The notes under the pieces were generated by a model, which was not told where the DNA came from, did not search any database, and saw nothing but the letters and a program-made list of their open reading frames with translations. From contig NC_090777.1 of NCBI RefSeq assembly GCF_040054535.1, forward strand, positions 16,522,501-16,586,500: 64,000 nt of DNA, given 5' to 3'. Source of the stretch: Antennarius striatus. Its lineage: Eukaryota; Chordata; Actinopteri; Lophiiformes; Antennariidae. Positions 23,662-36,600 of the stretch are shown here, one piece after another (position 1 is the first letter of the stretch; each line of letters opens with the position of its first letter). Both the position numbers and the translations under genes were made by a program.

Positions 23662-24814
23662 AACCATCTCCTCACCCCTTCTCCTCCAGGGAGTGAAGAG
23701 CACCAAAGACAACAATAGGTTGAACAAAAACTGTGATTGTAAATGAAAACATTTAAAATGTTTAGTATTAAAAATTCAGCTTCTGTAAGTCAATAAACTT
23801 AAAGAAAGTGTTCTTTGATATACGATTAAAATTACTGTATATGAGTAAAATTTAAAAAATATCCCAATGCATCCTTGGTAATGAAAAATGCATCCTCTTT
23901 GTTTGCTTTTGATTGTCTTGAAAAATGTGCAGCAGATTTTGCTACTTAGAATGTAGATTTTAAAGTCGCCATAATGGCTATCCTGCATAAATATTCAGTA
24001 TTTAAACATTAATATCACCTACGTGTAAGACGCTAACATTAAGAAACGCAACAGTTGAGGATGAGATATCTAACAAACTATTGAATTACACATGTTTGTT
24101 TACAACTTTTTTACTGTTTTCTATTTGTCTGAAGTGAAGACTCTGTAGCTTTTAAAATTCTTGACAACCCTCAGATCATTCTTCCTAATGTGTCTTGAGA
24201 ATATGGATTCTCATAAGATTATTAGAAAATGGATGCAAAATAGAGTAAAGCATCATGAAATCATGCACCTACTATACTTCCATGGCATTAATCCCTCGTT
24301 CACTAAAAGATTTCTCTTAATTTTCATCAATATCCCACCCAGTCCTTTCCACAATACAAACTACGAAACTGACTCCTGCATCATTTAGTATCTCTCTGAC
24401 AGCAAATTTTTATGTAACCCCTGTGTTAAAATCAAGGTATAAAATCTGAAAACTCTTGTGTCATTAATGTAGAACTTCTAAATTTCTAACTACCATTTTT
24501 TCAAGTAGTTAAATGAAAAATTCAGGCAAAAATTAATTCACGGAATTCAAAAAAACCTTTCAGAGACCATTGATTTATTTGTGAAAAGGATGCATTAAAG
24601 AGGAACATGAGGATGGAAAGTTCCACTGGGTCACAAACAAATACACACAAATGAATTAATTAATTCAACCAAATATCTTTGTTTATTCTAAACTCTTACA
24701 AATTTTCTCTGCATGACTTGATCTTTGGCCACACAGTTCATTTGAAAGAAGATAATTTGCAATCACTCTGCAGATGAAAGCAATATATGGCCACACCCTG
24801 ACGTGGATTGTCAT
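23662..24814. other. spacer upstream of tas1r2-like gene 2
   Basis: This is AT-rich DNA with no convincing coding frame. A weak resemblance to rer1 exon 6 near 24,225-24,265 (gatgcaaaatagag, agcatcatgaaatcat) is too short to call. Confidence 0.4.
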
Positions 24815-24887
24815 GAGAATTTGAATGCAAAAACTATAAATGACGGAAAGACCATGTTCTGCTTGGTCGGAAGGGATGGGCCCTCAA
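24815..24887 (-). pseudogene. rer1 exon 5 relic (R4), best preserved
   Basis: The minus strand still reads [10 protein letters not shown], identical to ten consecutive residues of the real rer1 exon 5. Over those 30 nt the four differences from the functional exon are all synonymous. Further on only scattered residues match (F, FI, FKF), and the donor region is lost (TTCTC instead of TTCTG|GT). It lies about 1.3 kb above the ATG of tas1r2-like gene 2. It is therefore a duplicated piece of rer1 that has decayed. Confidence 0.82.
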
Positions 24888-25289
24888 CCAACGTCTGGAC
24901 CGATATCTATGCAGACTAAAATCAGTGTTTTGAGGACCTACAGAACAAAGTCTGGTTAAGCTATTTTGGATACACTAAATGTTTGTAACTAGTGATGATA
25001 ATATCATGCTCGTCGAATCTCATTAACTGTCTGCACCACATAGTTTTGTACATAGTAGTAGAAAAAAATACCAAAATTAATATTAATGGAATCAAGAAAA
25101 ATACAGGGTTTTTTTGCTTTGTTGTTTGCTTTTACTGGGAAAACCTATTTTAAAGTGTATAGCATGCTGTTTCATTGATTGGGTTGATGGTCAAAACAGT
25201 AAAATGCAGTGCAACTATAAACTCACTGTAAATCACTTTAAGACAATAAACAAGAACCAAAGCAGTCAGAGACTGTGAAATCCCATGAC

Positions 25290-25640
25290 ACCCATGAATT
25301 CAAAATTTTACCTTGACCTACTCGCATAGGTCAAAGATCAAAGCTAGTGCTTCAGGGGCCTTGTTCACAATACTGTGTGATGTAATAAGACTAACACATA
25401 TACTGTATATATGCATGTACTGAGAGTGAGAAGAAAATTTCCCCTCTGGGGATCAATAAAGTGTGAATCATTATTATTATTTATTATTAGTGCTCAGACC
25501 TACTGTACTTTAATGGGTCAAAGCAGTAGCTTTGATCTATGGTCTTACTCTGGCCTTCTCCCTTGCCTTTATATCTTATCCAGTTCCTGAGAGAGTAGAG
25601 TAGAGTGTACAAAAGTTAGAATTTGACCTTGATCTAGTTT
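25290..25640. repeat. dispersed repeat, inverted relative to 20.3-20.8 kb
   Basis: It shares the ggtcaaagatcaaagctagtgctt and tatcttatccagttcctgag modules with 20,520-20,730, in opposite orientation. A SINE-A-like tail (tttcccctctggggatcaat) and an ATT tract interrupt it at 25,395-25,490. RTE copy C abuts its right side. Confidence 0.55.
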
Positions 25641-27968
25641 CCGTTCCATCCTGCCTGTACACGCTTCTTCACCTTTTTTCCAGACTCTCCATTGCTCTAG
25701 ACTGTTGACCCTAAGTACTTAAAATCCTCCACCTTCTTGATCTCTTCTCCTTGTAACCTCACTCTTCCACACATGTACTCTGTTTTACTGCGGCTAACCT
25801 TCATTCCTCTCCTTTCCAGGATAAACCTCCACCTCTCTAGCTTCTCCTCCACCTGTTCCCTGCTCTCACTGCAGATCACAATGTCATCTGCAAACATCAT
25901 AGTCCATGGAGATTCCTGTCTAACCTCGTCTGTCAGCCTGTCCATCACCATAGCAAACAAGAAGGGGCTCAGAGCTGATCCCTGATGCAGTCCCACCTCC
26001 ACCTTGAACTCCTCTGTCACACCTACAGCACACATCATCACTGTCTTACAGTTGTCATACATGTCATGCACCGCTCTAACATACTTCTCTGCCACTCCAG
26101 ATTCCTCATACAATACCACAGTTCCTCTCTGGGCACCCTGTCATAAGCTTTCTCCAGATCTAGAAAAACACAATGCAGCTCCGTTTCGTCTTTTCTGTAC
26201 TTCTCTATCAACATCCTCAAAGCATTTACTGCATCTTTAGTACTCTTTTTTGGCATGAAACCATACTGCTGCTCTCCCATAACTTCATTGTATGGCTCAT
26301 CAGCTTTATTCCCCTGTAGTTGCCACAACTCTGCACATCTCCCTTGTTCTAAAAATGGGCATCAGCACACTTCTCCTCCATTCCTCAGGCATCTTCTCAC
26401 TATCCAAGATCCTGTTGAACAATCCAGTCAGAAAGTCTACTGCCACTTCTCCTAGACACTTCCAAACAACTATGGGTATATCATCAGGACCGACTGCCTT
26501 TCCACTCTTCATCCTCTCCAGTGCCCTCCTCACTTCATCCTAACTAATCTTTGCTGCATCCTGGTCCACAACAGTCACCTCTTCTAGTCTTTGTTCTCTC
26601 TCATTTTACACATTCATCAACTCTTCAAAGTACTCTTTCCATCTTCCCATCACACTACTGGCACCTGTCAATAGACTTCCATCCCTATCCTTAATCACCT
26701 AAACCTGCTACACATCCTTCCCATCTCTCTCTCTGTCTCTCTGTCTTGCCAATCGGTATAGATCAGTCTCTCGCTCCTTACTGTCCAACCTAGCATACAA
26801 GTCATCATAAGCTTCTTGTTTGGCCTTTGCTACTTATACCTTCACCTTACGCTGCATCTCCCTGTACTCCTGTCTATTCTCCTCAGTCCTCTCAGTGTCC
26901 CACTTCTTCTTAGCTAACCTTTCTCTGTATGCACTCCTGTACCTCCTCATTCCACCACCAAGTCTCCTTATCTACTTTCCTCCCAGATGACACACCAAGT
27001 ACTCTCTTACCTGTCTCCCTGATCACATTAGCTGAGTTGTCCAGTCATTTGGAAGCACCTCTTGACCACCCAGACACTGTCTTAACTCCTTCCTAAAAGT
27101 CATGCTACACTCTTCCTTTTTCAGCTTCCACCATTTCGTCCTCTGCTCTGACTTTGCTGTCTTCATCTTCCTCACCACAAGAGTCATCCTACACACCACC
27201 ATCCTATGCTGTTTGGCTACACTCTCACCTACCACTACTTTGCAGTCACTGATCTCCCTCAGGTTACACCATCTACACAAGATGTAGTCTTACCTGTGTG
27301 CTCCTACCACCACTCTTATAGGTCACCGTATGTTCCTTCCTCTTCTGGAAGAAAGTATTCACTATAGCCATTTCCATCCTTTTTGCAAAGTCAACTACCA
27401 TTTGTCCTTCTGCATTCCTCTCCTGGATACCAAAACTGCCCATCACCTCCTCATCACCTCTGTTACCTGCACCAACATGTCCATTGAAGTCTGCACCAAT
27501 GATAACTCTCTCACTTCTAGGTATGCTCTGAATCAGTTCATCAAAGTCCAACCAGTATTTCTCCTTCTCCTCCAGCTTGCATCCTACCTGTGGAGCATAC
27601 CCACTAACAACATTGAACATCACGCCTTCGATTTCTAGCTTCAGACTCATCACTCTATCTGACCCTGTTTTTACCTCCAGGACATTCCTAACAAACTCCT
27701 CCTTCAAGATAACTCCTACTCCATTTCTCTTCCTATCTACACCATGATAGAACAACTTGAACCCTGCTCCTAAACTTCTAACCTTGCTATCTGTCCACCT
27801 GGTCTCCTGGACACAAAGTATGACTACCTTACTCCTCTGCATCATGTCAACCAACTCTCTACCTTTTCCTGTCATAGTTCCAACATTCAGCCTCCCTACT
27901 CTTGGTCCTATACTCTTGGCGCTCCTCTTCTCTCTCTTCGTGCGAATACACTTTCCTCCTCTGCTCTC
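25641..27968 (-). mobile_element. RTE-clade LINE, copy C, truncated and broken
   Basis: The minus-strand endonuclease frame at 27,273-28,043 holds GRLNVGTMTG, VQETRWTDS and GADFNGHVGAGN. RT pieces at 26,306-26,533, 26,038-26,328 and 25,697-26,119 hold QYGFMPKKSTKDAV, DLEKAYDRVP, GLHQGSALSPFLFAMVMDRL and FADDIVI. Frameshifts and small deletions separate them. Both ends seen in copies A and B are absent, the 3' end stopping inside the C-terminal coding part. No target duplication was found. Confidence 0.88.
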
Positions 27969-28124
27969 CTTGTTGGAGGCGAATGAAGGGCTGTAAAGAC
28001 TGGATTGATATTGGATCCATAACTGGCATTGATTTCCTACCAAATCTTAAGCTGGATGTGAAACAGTGCTGTTTGGTTTAGACAGAACAATTAAATTGCT
28101 AAAAAAAAGGGCAGGAGGGGGCGG

Positions 28125-28440
28125 AGGGGGGCGGCAGTGGCTCAGCGGTAGAGCGAGTCGTCCAATCTTCTCAAGATCGGTGGTTCAATTCCTACTCCTG
28201 CCAAGATACCCGGAGTGTGTGATGACAGTGTAAGGTGTCATCCCACTGAGCACTGAGCACTGCCTAGGCGCCCCTGACCGAGGTGCCTTTGAGCGAGGCG
28301 CCCTTGAGCAAGTTGCTAGTTTGGGGCACACCAAGAAGGAACTGTCTGCCACCCCACTTCCCACTGCATGCTTACAGGCCCCCTTGTATGTGTGTGTGTT
28401 AATGGGACCTGTACATACTAATATATATGCACTGGCAGGA
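28125..28440 (+). mobile_element. tRNA-derived SINE-A, copy 2
   Basis: The head gggcggcagtggctcagcgg is followed by the B-box-like ggttcaattcc and the cctttgagcgaggcgccctt body found in the other copies. The middle has an extra repeated gcccttgagc-type block. Confidence 0.75.
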
Positions 28441-29130
28441 ACCTGTGGAAATTCCGATAAAATAGTAATATCAGACTTCATACCAAATATATGGAAACAA
28501 ATGTATTGGTATTATAAACCAAGCGCACTCATTGCAGAGTTCTCCCAGAATTCCTTGTTTTTGGCGAGGAACGTGAATGAATGAATGAATAAAATAAATA
28601 AGTATATAAACTTTATGACTCAAAGAAAAAAACAGACGAACAAATATCCAACTGTCAAGCACGTTTATCAACGTGTCTTCGACGTGGAGCTGTTATACAT
28701 CAGAAAATAGCCGGTTTTAACTCCATCCATTGTGTATACATGTAGACATGGGTCACACACACTAATGTCACAGCGGTTTCCATCGCAGGGAGACGCCCCC
28801 CAGATAAAAAAAGTTTCGGTTACAGCGTCCACATGACAACACATACCTGGCTTTCAAAAACTTCACTATAGCCAGCGTGTTCATCCCGGATATCTGCGTA
28901 ATCGTGTGGATGAAAGGCGTGACCGCAACAAAAAGTCCCAATGCCCGATGCCTTACGCCATATTGTTAACGTGATTCCTTTTGGCAGATGCACTGTGATT
29001 GGTTGGGCGCCTTGATTTGTTGGGCACTTGATTGACAGGTAGTGGGTAGAGTTAAAACGTGACACTGTGAGGTTTTCAAGTGAGCTTATTCAAATACAGT
29101 ATATAGGTGGGGAGATGCGTTTGATTTACA
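28441..29130. repeat. segment duplicated at 39.6-40.35 kb
   Basis: Two blocks, near 28,440-28,520 (atatcagacttcatacca, then acaaatgtattggtattata) and 28,970-29,120 (gtgattccttttggcagatg, then gattggttgggcg), recur in the same order and orientation at 39,600-39,700 and 40,210-40,335. The stretch between them is less alike. It could be one dispersed element or part of an array duplication. Confidence 0.6.
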
Positions 29131-29310
29131 AATGAATAGAGTGTGTTCTTAATTTCCCTTCAGGGATTACATCAGTAGACAAAATAATAATAATAATATT
29201 AATATCAAGTTGGCATAAATTGAGGCATGTAATAATTATTGATCTTTGGTTCGTGAATATTGGTTTAAATTTTCATTCAATGGAAAGAGAAGATTTGTAT
29301 GTCTGTTAAA

Positions 29311-30680
29311 CAGAGATGGACAGAGTACTTGACCCCAGTACTTGAGTAAGAAATACTTCTGGTCAAAATTTACTCCGCTACAAGTAAGAGTAGCCCAGTC
29401 AATTTTACATTACTTGAGTAAGAGTAAAAAAGTACTTGCTTTTAAATGTACTTAAGTATTCGAGAGTAAATGCTTTTAAATGTACTTAAAGTAAGAGTAA
29501 GAGTAAATTCCTATTTTCTTCGATGAGAATGGACCTGACTGAATTACTGTCATTTTACAATTTTATATACAGTATAGTACCTCGTATCTCTTGTTTCAGA
29601 GAAAACGCTTTGAAACCACCTGCACTGATGTGCTTGCCTGTAGAACCATTATGTTACACTGTACCAAGCCTTCCCCAACATCCGTAAAAATGGAAATAAA
29701 ATTAATGAAATCATCAAAGAGGACAATTATGTCATTTTCACATTTTATTAAACAATTCTCCTCTTCCATACACACACAAGACCAAATGGAGCCATACAGG
29801 CCCAACCAACTTTAACTGGGGACCAACTGGAACCCCTAAAGGACCCTGGTGGACTACTGGTTGAGAATCACTGCAAACTAAATCTCTGCTTTCAACAACT
29901 CAATGTTTACAGGAAGGACATATCCCAGTAACACAATATTCGTCTCTCCCAGACTGTCTGTCTCCCCCCACCTGTCTGTCTGTCTGTCCCCCCCCCCCCC
30001 CAATCTGTGTGTCTCCCCTTGCCCCCCAGTCTGTGTGTCTCTGTAGCCCTGTGTCCGCCAGTCTCTGTCAGTCTGTAGTACTGTAAAATTAAGTGACAAG
30101 AGGTCTCTAGGTGTGACTTTTGTCAGTTTTTCGCCGGCAAACACAATAAGCATTTGAAAATGTACTTTTTCTTGTCTGAGTCCGCGTTGTCCTTTTTCAC
30201 TTCTACAAACTCGAACATATCTTTAAGATGAGGCCATGGGTTTTCTTCCTCCACCTCATAAAACTCCGGCTCATCATGTTCATCAGATTCAACGGAGGCT
30301 TCTTCGGCAGTCGCCATTGCCACCGCGGTCTTGTTTTGAGCTGATTCGGTAGGGGATGACGTATTTATGCTTTTACGTAAATCCCAGTTGAGAATTTGTA
30401 CCGTGATAGGTTTCCTTCTTTGACTAACACTGCGTGTGGCCAATTGCATATTAAGGGGGGGGCAACAAAAACAACAAAAGGCAAACCTAAAAGTAACGAG
30501 TATTCATGAGCCTTCTCAGAAATTAACTCGAGTAAGAGTAAAAATCGTTGCCTTGGAAATGTATTCGAGTAAGAGTAATAAGTATGAAAGAATTCTAGTA
30601 TTTGAGTAAAGTAAAAATCCTCAGAATCTGTACTTAAGTAAAGTACTTAAGTAAATTTACTCCATTACTGTCCACCCCTG
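29311..30680 (-). mobile_element. hAT-superfamily element, internally deleted, with 8-bp TSD
   Basis: The ends read cagagatggacagagtactt (left) and, reverse-complemented, caggggtggacagtaatgga (right). Both continue into the acttgagtaagagtaa-type subterminal repeats typical of a fish hAT family. An exact 8-bp duplication, ctgttaaa, flanks it at 29,303-29,310 and 30,681-30,688, the length expected for hAT. It carries only the start of a transposase. Confidence 0.9.
30123..30449 (-). pseudogene. hAT transposase N-terminus with BED-type zinc-finger start
   Basis: An open frame inside the hAT element contains an acidic stretch and then WPHLKDMFEFVEVKKDN followed by YIFKCLLCLPAKN. The CxxC pair is the first half of a BED zinc finger as in ZBED-like hAT transposases. 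The His/Cys second half and the catalytic domain are missing, so it cannot move the element. Confidence 0.75.
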
Positions 30681-30978
30681 CTGTTAAAGCGAAGTTCTGT
30701 TCAGAGTTTATGCCAGGATTTGGATCCACATTGGTGGTCAGAGGGCTGATACAGTTTATTACTTATACAAACCTGTAGAAAAACCTTTGCTCTGTGTTGT
30801 CATCAGCTGTGGAAGCCAAATAGGAAAGTTTATCATTGTTTTACATCAGTTACGGGCCATGCATTTCACACCTAGACCTTCAGTATGTTCTCCTTAGTCA
30901 AATGTGAATAAATACATCCCATAATACTGTAAGCAGCTCTCACCGCTGCCACCAATGTAGTGTTCAGGACTGAGGCTT

Positions 30979-31515
30979 TTATTTCTTAGGGTCAGGAACA
31001 GGGTCAGGAACAGGAACAGGATCAGACTCGAGGCGGGGAGCAGGAACAGGATCAGACTCGAGGCGGGGAGCAGGAACAGGATCAGACTCGAGGCGGGGAG
31101 CAGGAACAGGATCAGACTCGAGGCGGGGAGCAGGAACAGGATCAGACTCGAGGCGGGGTGCAGGAACAGGATCAGACTCGAGGCGGGGTGCAGGAACAGG
31201 AGCAGAGTCGAGGCGGGGTTCAGGAACAGGAGCAGACTGGCGTCCGGGCGGGGGTACCGGAACCGGCACTGGAACAGGCTCGAGGTCTGGCAAAAAAGGT
31301 GGAGCTGGAATTCCAGCGTAAGCTGCCAGCCATGCCCAGGTGTCTCTCCCTCTCTGTTTCCACTCGACAGCCTGTTCCAGATTCCAGGAATTGCTGCTAG
31401 TCAGGGCAGCAAGGAGGTTGGTGTCTGCTGGGTCCAGAGTTGGCTGGTTCATTCTGTCACGTGAGGCGGAATATGGACCCAAGTGCAGGACACCAAAAGC
31501 AAATCTTCCCTCCAT
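30979..31515 (-). other. open frame with 10-residue repeats over a VNTR
   Basis: A 178-codon frame starts MEGRFAFGVLHLGPYSASR, passes a plausible folded segment (NLEQAVEWKQRGRDTWAW), then enters a Pro/Val-rich region and PRLESDPVPA repeats. Flanking DNA (gtcacgtgaggcggaatatggacccaagtgcagg on the plus strand at 31,457) looks like a dispersed fish repeat. I do not recognise a function and expect a repeat-borne frame rather than a gene. Confidence 0.35.
31021..31230. repeat. 30-bp VNTR, seven units
   Basis: Seven 30-bp units of type atcagactcgaggcgggg+agcaggaacagg lie head to tail. The first four are identical, and the last three carry substitutions. Thirty being a multiple of three keeps the minus-strand frame open. 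Confidence 0.95.
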
Positions 31516-31539
31516 GATTTATTAACAAAACGTAAAAAT

Positions 31540-32196
31540 TCTCCAGACAGACAAGAAACTAATAATCAGGACAGACTACCAGGAACCAAACATGAGCAAT
31601 GCACCAGCTCTGAGCTCTCATTGAGCCAGGCTTAAAAAGCCTTAGAGTCATTAGCTCAAAACAAGTTCAGGTGAGATGATCACCATGGTATGTGGATGAG
31701 TCTCAGGTGTGGACCCGTGGCTCCACCCACCAGCTTGGCCTCTCCCTGCCACACAGCAACACTGCCACGCCAAACCGTGACAACTACGTTACAGAACAAA
31801 ACCACTGAAATGGTCATCATTTATGACACCGCAGCTAGAGAAACAAAATAAATACACTAACACACTACTAGATGTTGCATCACCTCTATCATGTATAAAA
31901 TGGGCTATTTTCCAGCACGGACACAAGTCTTTGTGTATTTCCACTACAACGACACAGCTGTGCAAGTGCGCCACATTATTTATACACACTGCAGAAGAGC
32001 AACATTTTTTTTTTCATTTTAAGTATAGTTGTCACTTTGTTTTGTTTTAATTGATTTGATATAAATGAAATTGAATTACAAGAACATTAAATATGAAAAC
32101 TTAGGTAAATTAAATTCTTGTGCTCACCGAAACAGCTATTCAAACAGCTCATTTAAACACAAAATCCATTCTCCTTTCGTTCCGTCAGAGCACTCT
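31540..32196. other. spacer, repeat-like, no gene seen
   Basis: Sequence to about 31,780 (ending ccacgccaaaccgtgaca) appears to continue the repeat that carries the VNTR. The rest is AT-rich with no coding signal. Confidence 0.4.
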
Positions 32197-32349
32197 GTTA
32201 GCTAGAACAGGTTAGCTAGTTCAGGTTAGCTAGAACAGGTTAGCTAGAACAGGTTAGCCAGTTCAGGTTAGCCAGAACAGGTTAGTTAGAACAGGTTAGC
32301 CAGTTCAGGTTAGCCAGAACAGGTTAGTTAGAACAGGTTAGCCAGTTCA
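32197..32349. repeat. 14-bp minisatellite
   Basis: About eleven tandem copies of ggttagcYagWWca, alternating between aaca and ttca endings, make a higher-order 28-bp pattern. Confidence 0.9.
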
Positions 32350-33637
32350 GGGATTGGACCCTCGTCTCACAAGAGCTTCTCTTCAAATGTGCGTCTGCAT
32401 AGCGCTGCCTTCTCAGAATGAGTATCCAATCACAGGATACGTACATGTCAGGACAACGTGAGCTAGCTAGCATGTCCTAGAAGGCCAACTTGTGATCTGA
32501 ATGGTTATCGCATCTGTCTAGTAAGGATATGTTCACGTTCACTCACAATGCAGGGAGACCTGCATTTTAGATTCTGAAGGTCCTGGGAAGATTTCATTCA
32601 ACCTGGCAACACAAGCTAGCTGAATTCTGATTGGTTAAAACCTCTCTTAATCTAAAAATATAACACTGACCCAGTGTTGGCCTATGTCATATTATTTCCC
32701 AATGTATAATTTTATATTTTTACATATATTTGAATATATTTATTCAAGGAAAATGCATTAAAATATATTTAACTTTTATCATAAATATTATTATGATTTC
32801 TGGTTACGTTAGACCAGCAGAGAAGGTCTTGCTGGCCCTGACAGCCCACCACTGTTTTACACATTGGTTTCTGCTTGTTTTAATATTTTGACACAAAATC
32901 ATTTTAGTCCAATTGGCTTTTAGTAGGTTATTGACAGTTACTATTATATTTGGAATTTCTGTGTCCATGGCTCATTGGTGTATCACAGAATCCTTGGAAT
33001 CCACCAAATACAGAGGAAAATAATCAATTCCCTAAATCAGTGGCTATAATATCAGGTGTTGTCACTGTTTGGTGATTTATTCATAGAAATGTAGTCACAG
33101 CACAGAGAAATTGGTCCAAAAATTCTACTCTAACCCACAAACATATGAAAGATTATATACAGGATACACATGAATGGAAACTAGAGTGATGATGTGGAAA
33201 TCTTGAGAATGGAGGCGGAGAATGATATTATTGTTATCAAACCTTCAGCTCAGGATGTGATTGTTGCTGGACTTGTTACCCTGATGAACTGCAGTGGAGG
33301 CAGCAGTGGTTGAACTAAAGACAATTTTTCAAAATAAATGTAATATATTAAACACAATAGTGATGCATTTGTGTTCTATGTTGCATCACTGAAAATCACA
33401 CTGTGGCTGTGCCACGTTGCACCTATTATGTTCTGTGGAACAAAAAAAAGTATAAACAAGGGTTTCTATTGTAATGGTACTGTACAATCAGCAAAAAAAT
33501 GACATATCTGCTTTGGTGTCAGTCTAAATTCCACTATTTTTTGTTCGGTTGCATATCTGTCCTTACACTCACACACACAGGCACATACACAGACACAAAC
33601 ACAGACACAGACAAACACACACACACAATTGAATCAG
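32350..33637. other. spacer downstream of tas1r2-like gene 3
   Basis: There is no coding sequence. A CA-rich tract lies at 33,575-33,627, just beyond the stop codon of gene 3. The 3' UTR of gene 3 is probably in the right-hand part. Confidence 0.45.
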
Positions 33638-36600
33638 CTACTGACTAATTGTTTTGGTATAGTTCTGAATGAGACCTTGAAAGTACTGCTGCGTGTTTTT
33701 GTACGATTGAAAAATAATGATGTAGCATTTTGGGAGGAAATATGAGAGCAGAAAGGAGTAGACGCTGAAGAGTATTGCCAAAGCACTAAGAATTGGGATG
33801 TACTTGCCTCGGTAAAGCATGAACACAGTGCTGTAAACAATCCAGGTGAGCGTCAGCAGGAAAAGACAGAAGGTTATTGCTTTGGCCTCATTATAATTTT
33901 TTGGGAGGTCTTTTCCCATATAGGAGAAAATAAAGCAGAGGGAGCACAAAGTCACAAGTAAAACTACAGATGTAGAGGTTGCTGAAAAACTAATATCACA
34001 ACCAAGTATGATTTTGTCTGGGTACCAGAAGGTATCGTTGTAGGGATAGGGTGGATGGTTAAAATAGTTAATGAGAAGTAAAATTGCCTGAGTAACAAAG
34101 GTCACAGTGATGACCAACCACTGCCCGTGATATTTCATCCACCAAATGTAAAGTTTGGGGAACTTGGCAGCAATTTTGAAAATGCAAACAATTTGAAAAG
34201 AACGAACAACAAAACATGCAAGACAAACAGTGTAGAACAAAAGAAAAGGTAAGAACCGTAAGACACAAAAGGACATTGTTGGCTTGTCAAAAAAAAAGAA
34301 TACACTAATCGTACAGAGAGTTAGGCAGCCTAAAATAAGGAAGCACATTGGCCCCCCAGCAGATCTGACAACAGGTGTGTTGTAGTTGATGGCAAAGACA
34401 ACAGACGTGGCTAATGTGAGACCAACAAAGACCCAGGCCCCAACCATGATCAGTATCGCCCCACTGTCTGTGAATGGGACATATTCCACCACCCGCAGAC
34501 TGCATGATGTACTTCCTGGTTCAGACCATTCTGTGTCCTTACAGGGGAGGCAGTTGTAGGGGTCTTCTGTTTCACAAGACAGATAAATGTTTTGTCAATG
34601 AATCTTAGTTGCTAGAATGGTTAGCTCTGGGAGACAATTTACCTGTGATGTTGACATAGGTTCCATTTGGACAGAGTTCACACATGAAGCAACATTTGTG
34701 GATTCCATCATGATTCTTTGCATATCCTACTTTACACTCTTCTGAACATAGTGAAGTCGGCACCTGTTTGAGACAAAAATTTAGCAGAAAAGTAAATGAT
34801 GGATGCAAATAAATATGACGTAGCATTGATTTATATATAAAAACAACCTTCATTCAGTTTTTTCTGCTGATCCGGGTATGGGTCATTTTGTAAAATTCTC
34901 AGCAGAACATCCCAGTCCTCCCTCTTCCAGGCTACCTTTTTCCTGCTCTTATGGGGAAGTTGCTCCCAAACCAGTCGAGTTACATACTCTGTCCAGTCGG
35001 TCCTGGGTAGACCTCAGGGTTTTCTAGTGGGACATAATCTAAATACGTCCCAGAGAGGCGTTTATGAGATATCCTGACATAGTACCCAAAGCACCACTGG
35101 CTCCACTCTGAGCTCCTCTTGAATGAATGAGCACCCTTTCTTCTTTCCAATGGTGAGCCCAGACAACCTGCAGAGGAGGCTTTTGCATTCACAATCCTGC
35201 TTTTTGTTTCATAACTATAAGTGAAGTTAGGAAAGTAGATTTCTTGAACCATTACTTAAGTTTGTCAAACCCATGGCACTGTCCTGGACATTCACTGACC
35301 ATACCTTGTGGGAATCCTTCAGCTTGACAGACTCCCTTACCGTTGGTGTCTACCATCACGTTCTGGGATTGCTGAGACAACAGGCACATGCAAGCTTACA
35401 GTCATACCTGTAGACACCTCACTCAATATAATGAAGGCACAGAACATGGTCCATCTGGACTCAATGCCATTGATAATTGTAGTTCATTTCCCTTCCCAAA
35501 GGCACACTGACGCAAGTCTCTCATTTGCTGGTGAGAACCCTAATGTACAGTCACTGGGGTAGGGGGGCTATGAGTAGACCACCTGCTTGTCGTCTCTCAC
35601 AAGCAACTTGGCCTGGAACAGAATCAGGTTTGTCTCAAGGAGATGCGGACCAAGAACCTGTTCCATATAGTTGGGCAGACTACTTGCAGCCAGAATCACT
35701 CGTCTTCACAGCATTATGCCATTCCTTGTCCCCAAAGCCGTTTTTTCCAGCTGACAATTGACCTGGCAAATTGTTCACCTCTGTCTGCTGCCTGGTGCAC
35801 ATAACACCATACACCTATGGTTACTCCTGCAGGCAGTGGTCCCATTGGAGGACAAACCAATGTGGCTCTTTCCGGCTGTGTGTCTGTGCCTGGGTGAAGG
35901 CTCAGACCCTAAGCTCTTCGCAGTGAACCCATCCCATAGGCCCACCTGTGGGTCACAGTCCCATTATGCTCAATCTGGGTGTGGTAAACTGAGTCCTGTT
36001 CTTGTTCTTCTTAGAGGTATTTGTGATCAACATTAAATTTTACAAATAATTTATTATAACGCAATAAACGGGCGGCACGGTGGCACAGTGGGTAGCGCTG
36101 TCGCCTCACAACACGGCGGGTCCGGGTTCGAGTCCCACTCTGTGCAGAGTTCACATGCTCTCCGCGTATCCGCGTGCGTTCTCTCCAGGTTCTCCGGCTT
36201 CCTCCCACCTCCAAAAGCATGCGCTTCAGGTTGATTGGCCAAACCCAAATTGCCCGTAGGAGTGAGTGAGTGTGTGCATGTTTGTAAATTTTTGTGTGTG
36301 GCTCCGCAGTGCACTGGTGTCGTGCCAGGAGTGTTCCCTGCCTCACGCCCTATGCCAGCCGGGATAGGCTCCAGCTCCCCGTGACCTGCTACGGTGGATA
36401 CAGCAGCGGTACATGAAAAGGAATGAATGAATAACGCAATAAACAAGTACCACGGATGAATCCAAGCCATATTGCGTTTTTTTTCTCTGATACAACTGTT
36501 ACAACCCTAACCCTAATCTTAACCTCTAAACCTAGTCCTAATCCTAACTGTAATCCAAACCCTAACATCTAACTATAATTCTAAACCTAATCCTAATCCT

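Noticed and set aside
24225-24265. rer1 exon 6 relic upstream of gene 2
   Set aside because: Only about 40 bp show loose similarity in AT-rich DNA; not distinguishable from chance by eye.
31021-31230. CRISPR-like array
   Set aside because: Units are contiguous 30-bp repeats without unique spacers, in a vertebrate context.
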